Shown here: one piece after another, positions 5,644 to 6,701 of the stretch
Numbering within the stretch: position 1 is the first letter of the stretch
Layout: each line of letters opens with the position of its first letter
Source: Rickettsiales bacterium
Lineage (GTDB): Bacteria; Pseudomonadota; Alphaproteobacteria; Rickettsiales; Anaplasmataceae
Reading direction: 5' to 3'
Assembly: GCA_031286185.1 (NCBI GenBank)
Contig: JAITUS010000048.1
Location: 1 to 6,701, forward strand
DNA: 6,701 bases
Position numbers and translations under genes: made by a program
The notes under the pieces: model-generated
What the model saw: the letters and a program-made list of their open reading frames with translations, nothing else
Told to the model about the DNA's origin: nothing
Database searches by the model: none

Positions 5644-6535
5644 TAAAATTATATTACAATTGCTTATTTCCATAGTAATAATTTTCACTTTAACTTCCGC
5701 TTTTGTGTTTACCATTGTTCAAATAAACAAAAGCAGGCCAGAAAAGAGAGACAAGCTTTATAAGTTAAATACTACGCATGATGGTTTGGTACAGACAATA
5801 GCATATTACCTAGTGAAGCCAATACTTGAATCAGCACTTGACCACTATATCGAAAGGCATGGGTTGAAGGAGTATTTAAAAGAAATAACACAGCAGGAAA
5901 GAGAGGAAAATTCAATAAACTTCTATGAAATTACAGAAGGCAGTGGCAGCAGGGCTCTATGTGGTCAAGAAGTCCTGCTGCAAACGTATAAAATATCTAA
6001 TAACCTAGCAACACCACTTCCGAGTCAAGTTCCTAATGTTACTTTAAAAATAGGTCAAGATGATTGGAAAGAGGTGGGCCTAGGAATAATGGGTATGAAA
6101 GAAGGAGGAGAGCGTGTAGTTACTGTAAACATTGCCAATGACAACAAAACGAACTTTAACTCTTACTATGTCAAACTAATCGAAGTAAAAGATAGATATC
6201 CCGACTCAGTAAATAATATGATGATTTTCAATGACTTAATTAATAGGGCTGGAAAACAAGTAAGATGTGGTGACGAGGTGTCAATTAAGTATAGCGTAAT
6301 GAGGCATAATGGTGAATATATAATCAAAGATCAAACAGCGCAATTCAAAATTGGTGATAAAAAAGTACCGCTTGCCATAGAGCTTGGAGTGGTTGGAATG
6401 AAAGCTGGTAATAACAGAACTATCATTTCTCCACCAGAACTTTTGAATGTTACTGATGGTATGTTAATCGGAGACATAGATTTTGGCGAAGAAAATGTTT
6501 CTACAATTAATCTCAGCTTAGATGCCAAAGCTTAA
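5636..6535 (+). CDS. Membrane-anchored protein with two degenerate FKBP-like repeats
   Basis: The 299-residue protein starts with one membrane helix (about residues 4-30) that acts as an uncleaved anchor, so the rest probably faces the periplasm. A charged helical linker (about 33-95) leads to two repeats of FKBP-type prolyl isomerase pattern. Repeat 1 (about 102-187) has GSGSRALCGQEV, LKIGQDDW and GIMGMKEGGERVV. Repeat 2 (about 206-296) has GKQVRCGDEVSIKY, FKIG, GVVGMKAGNNR and SPPELLN. Residues that line the FKBP active site are mostly missing: the FD pair is absent, the base-of-pocket Trp is Ile248 in repeat 2, and the Tyr of the usual ELAYG is Asn271. A binding or scaffold role is more likely than isomerase activity. 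The ATG is fixed by an in-frame stop at 5627. The 8-base overlap with ispA implies co-transcription, though no functional link is known to me. Confidence 0.72.
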   Translation: MVSKIILQLLISIVIIFTLTSAFVFTIVQINKSRPEKRDKLYKLNTTHDGLVQTIAYYLVKPILESALDHYIERHGLKEYLKEITQQEREENSINFYEITEGSGSRALCGQEVLLQTYKISNNLATPLPSQVPNVTLKIGQDDWKEVGLGIMGMKEGGERVVTVNIANDNKTNFNSYYVKLIEVKDRYPDSVNNMMIFNDLINRAGKQVRCGDEVSIKYSVMRHNGEYIIKDQTAQFKIGDKKVPLAIELGVVGMKAGNNRTIISPPELLNVTDGMLIGDIDFGEENVSTINLSLDAKA

Positions 6536-6540
6536 AGGCA

Positions 6541-6559
6541 AGATACTTTAAAAGTATCT
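6541..6559 (+). terminator. Stem-loop after the ispA unit, possible terminator
   Basis: AGATACTT (6541-6548), a 3-base TAA loop and AAGTATCT (6552-6559) form a perfect 8-bp stem starting 5 bases after the stop codon of the FKBP-like gene. It is AT-rich and lacks a T tract, so it is a poor intrinsic terminator. It may protect the mRNA 3' end or separate the next gene. Confidence 0.4.
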
Positions 6560-6631
6560 GTTCAGCGGAATGGTAAAATGAGATAGACAAGATGCTCTAA
6601 AAAGGTAATCATAGAGTAAAAGTGAGGTAAT

Positions 6632-6701
6632 ATGGTGAATCTTTTAGAACTTTGCGAAAACTTAAAAATAGAGATAGAAAATTTAAAAGCAGAAAATAAA
6701 G
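6632..6701 (+). CDS. Start of an unrecognised gene, coiled-coil-like N-terminus (partial)
   Basis: ATG 6632 has a good Shine-Dalgarno site, GAGG, 4 bases upstream, and the frame is open for 23 codons to the window edge. The visible residues (MVNLLELCENLKIEIENLKA and on) are charged, with Leu/Ile at positions 4, 5, 8, 11, 15 and 18, a heptad-like pattern that suggests a short coiled coil. The product cannot be identified from so little. It lies 96 bases after the FKBP-like gene on the same strand, past the stem-loop, and I see no strong promoter in between. Confidence 0.55.
   Translation, partial: MVNLLELCENLKIEIENLKAENK

Overview
The window looks like a piece of the AT-rich, decaying chromosome of an obligate intracellular alphaproteobacterium of the Wolbachia/Anaplasmataceae type. 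This rests on the low GC content, the reduced intergenic style, an Rpn-type (PD-(D/E)XK) protein whose N-terminus I recognise as the common Wolbachia form, and the remains of a chloroplast-like group II intron. The genus call comes from memory of protein families, not from a search.

Layout. Positions 118-1240 (minus strand) hold a broken group II intron. The 5' half of its ribozyme and the N-terminal half of its reverse transcriptase remain. The reading frame is disrupted at four places, and everything after the RT3 region (YADD box, maturase, domains V and VI) is gone. The intron sits in sense orientation in a truncated Rpn-like ORF (1204-1605), which still has a near-consensus sigma-70 promoter upstream (1632-1660). 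Next come an AEC-family permease (1864-2793, minus), a 360-base noncoding gap with one hairpin, and a minus-strand acpP-fabF pair that overlaps by ATGA (acyl carrier protein, then 3-oxoacyl-ACP synthase II). A 151-base divergent spacer separates acpP from a plus-strand pair: an IspA-type short-chain prenyl diphosphate synthase, and a membrane-anchored protein with two degenerate FKBP-like repeats that overlaps it by 8 bases. A stem-loop follows. The window ends in the first 23 codons of another plus-strand gene with a coiled-coil-like start.

How the genes work together. acpP and fabF supply type II fatty acid elongation. ispA makes C10-C15 prenyl diphosphates, which lead towards undecaprenyl phosphate, quinone and haem side chains. 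Both are core lipid-metabolism units. The AEC permease is an uncharacterised inner-membrane transporter. The left fifth of the window is mobile-element debris. I see no CRISPR array, tRNA, rRNA, toxin-antitoxin pair or new defence system. The least explained parts are the degenerate tandem FKBP-like protein behind ispA, the 40-residue foreign tail of the Rpn fragment, and the sequence beyond the broken end of the intron.
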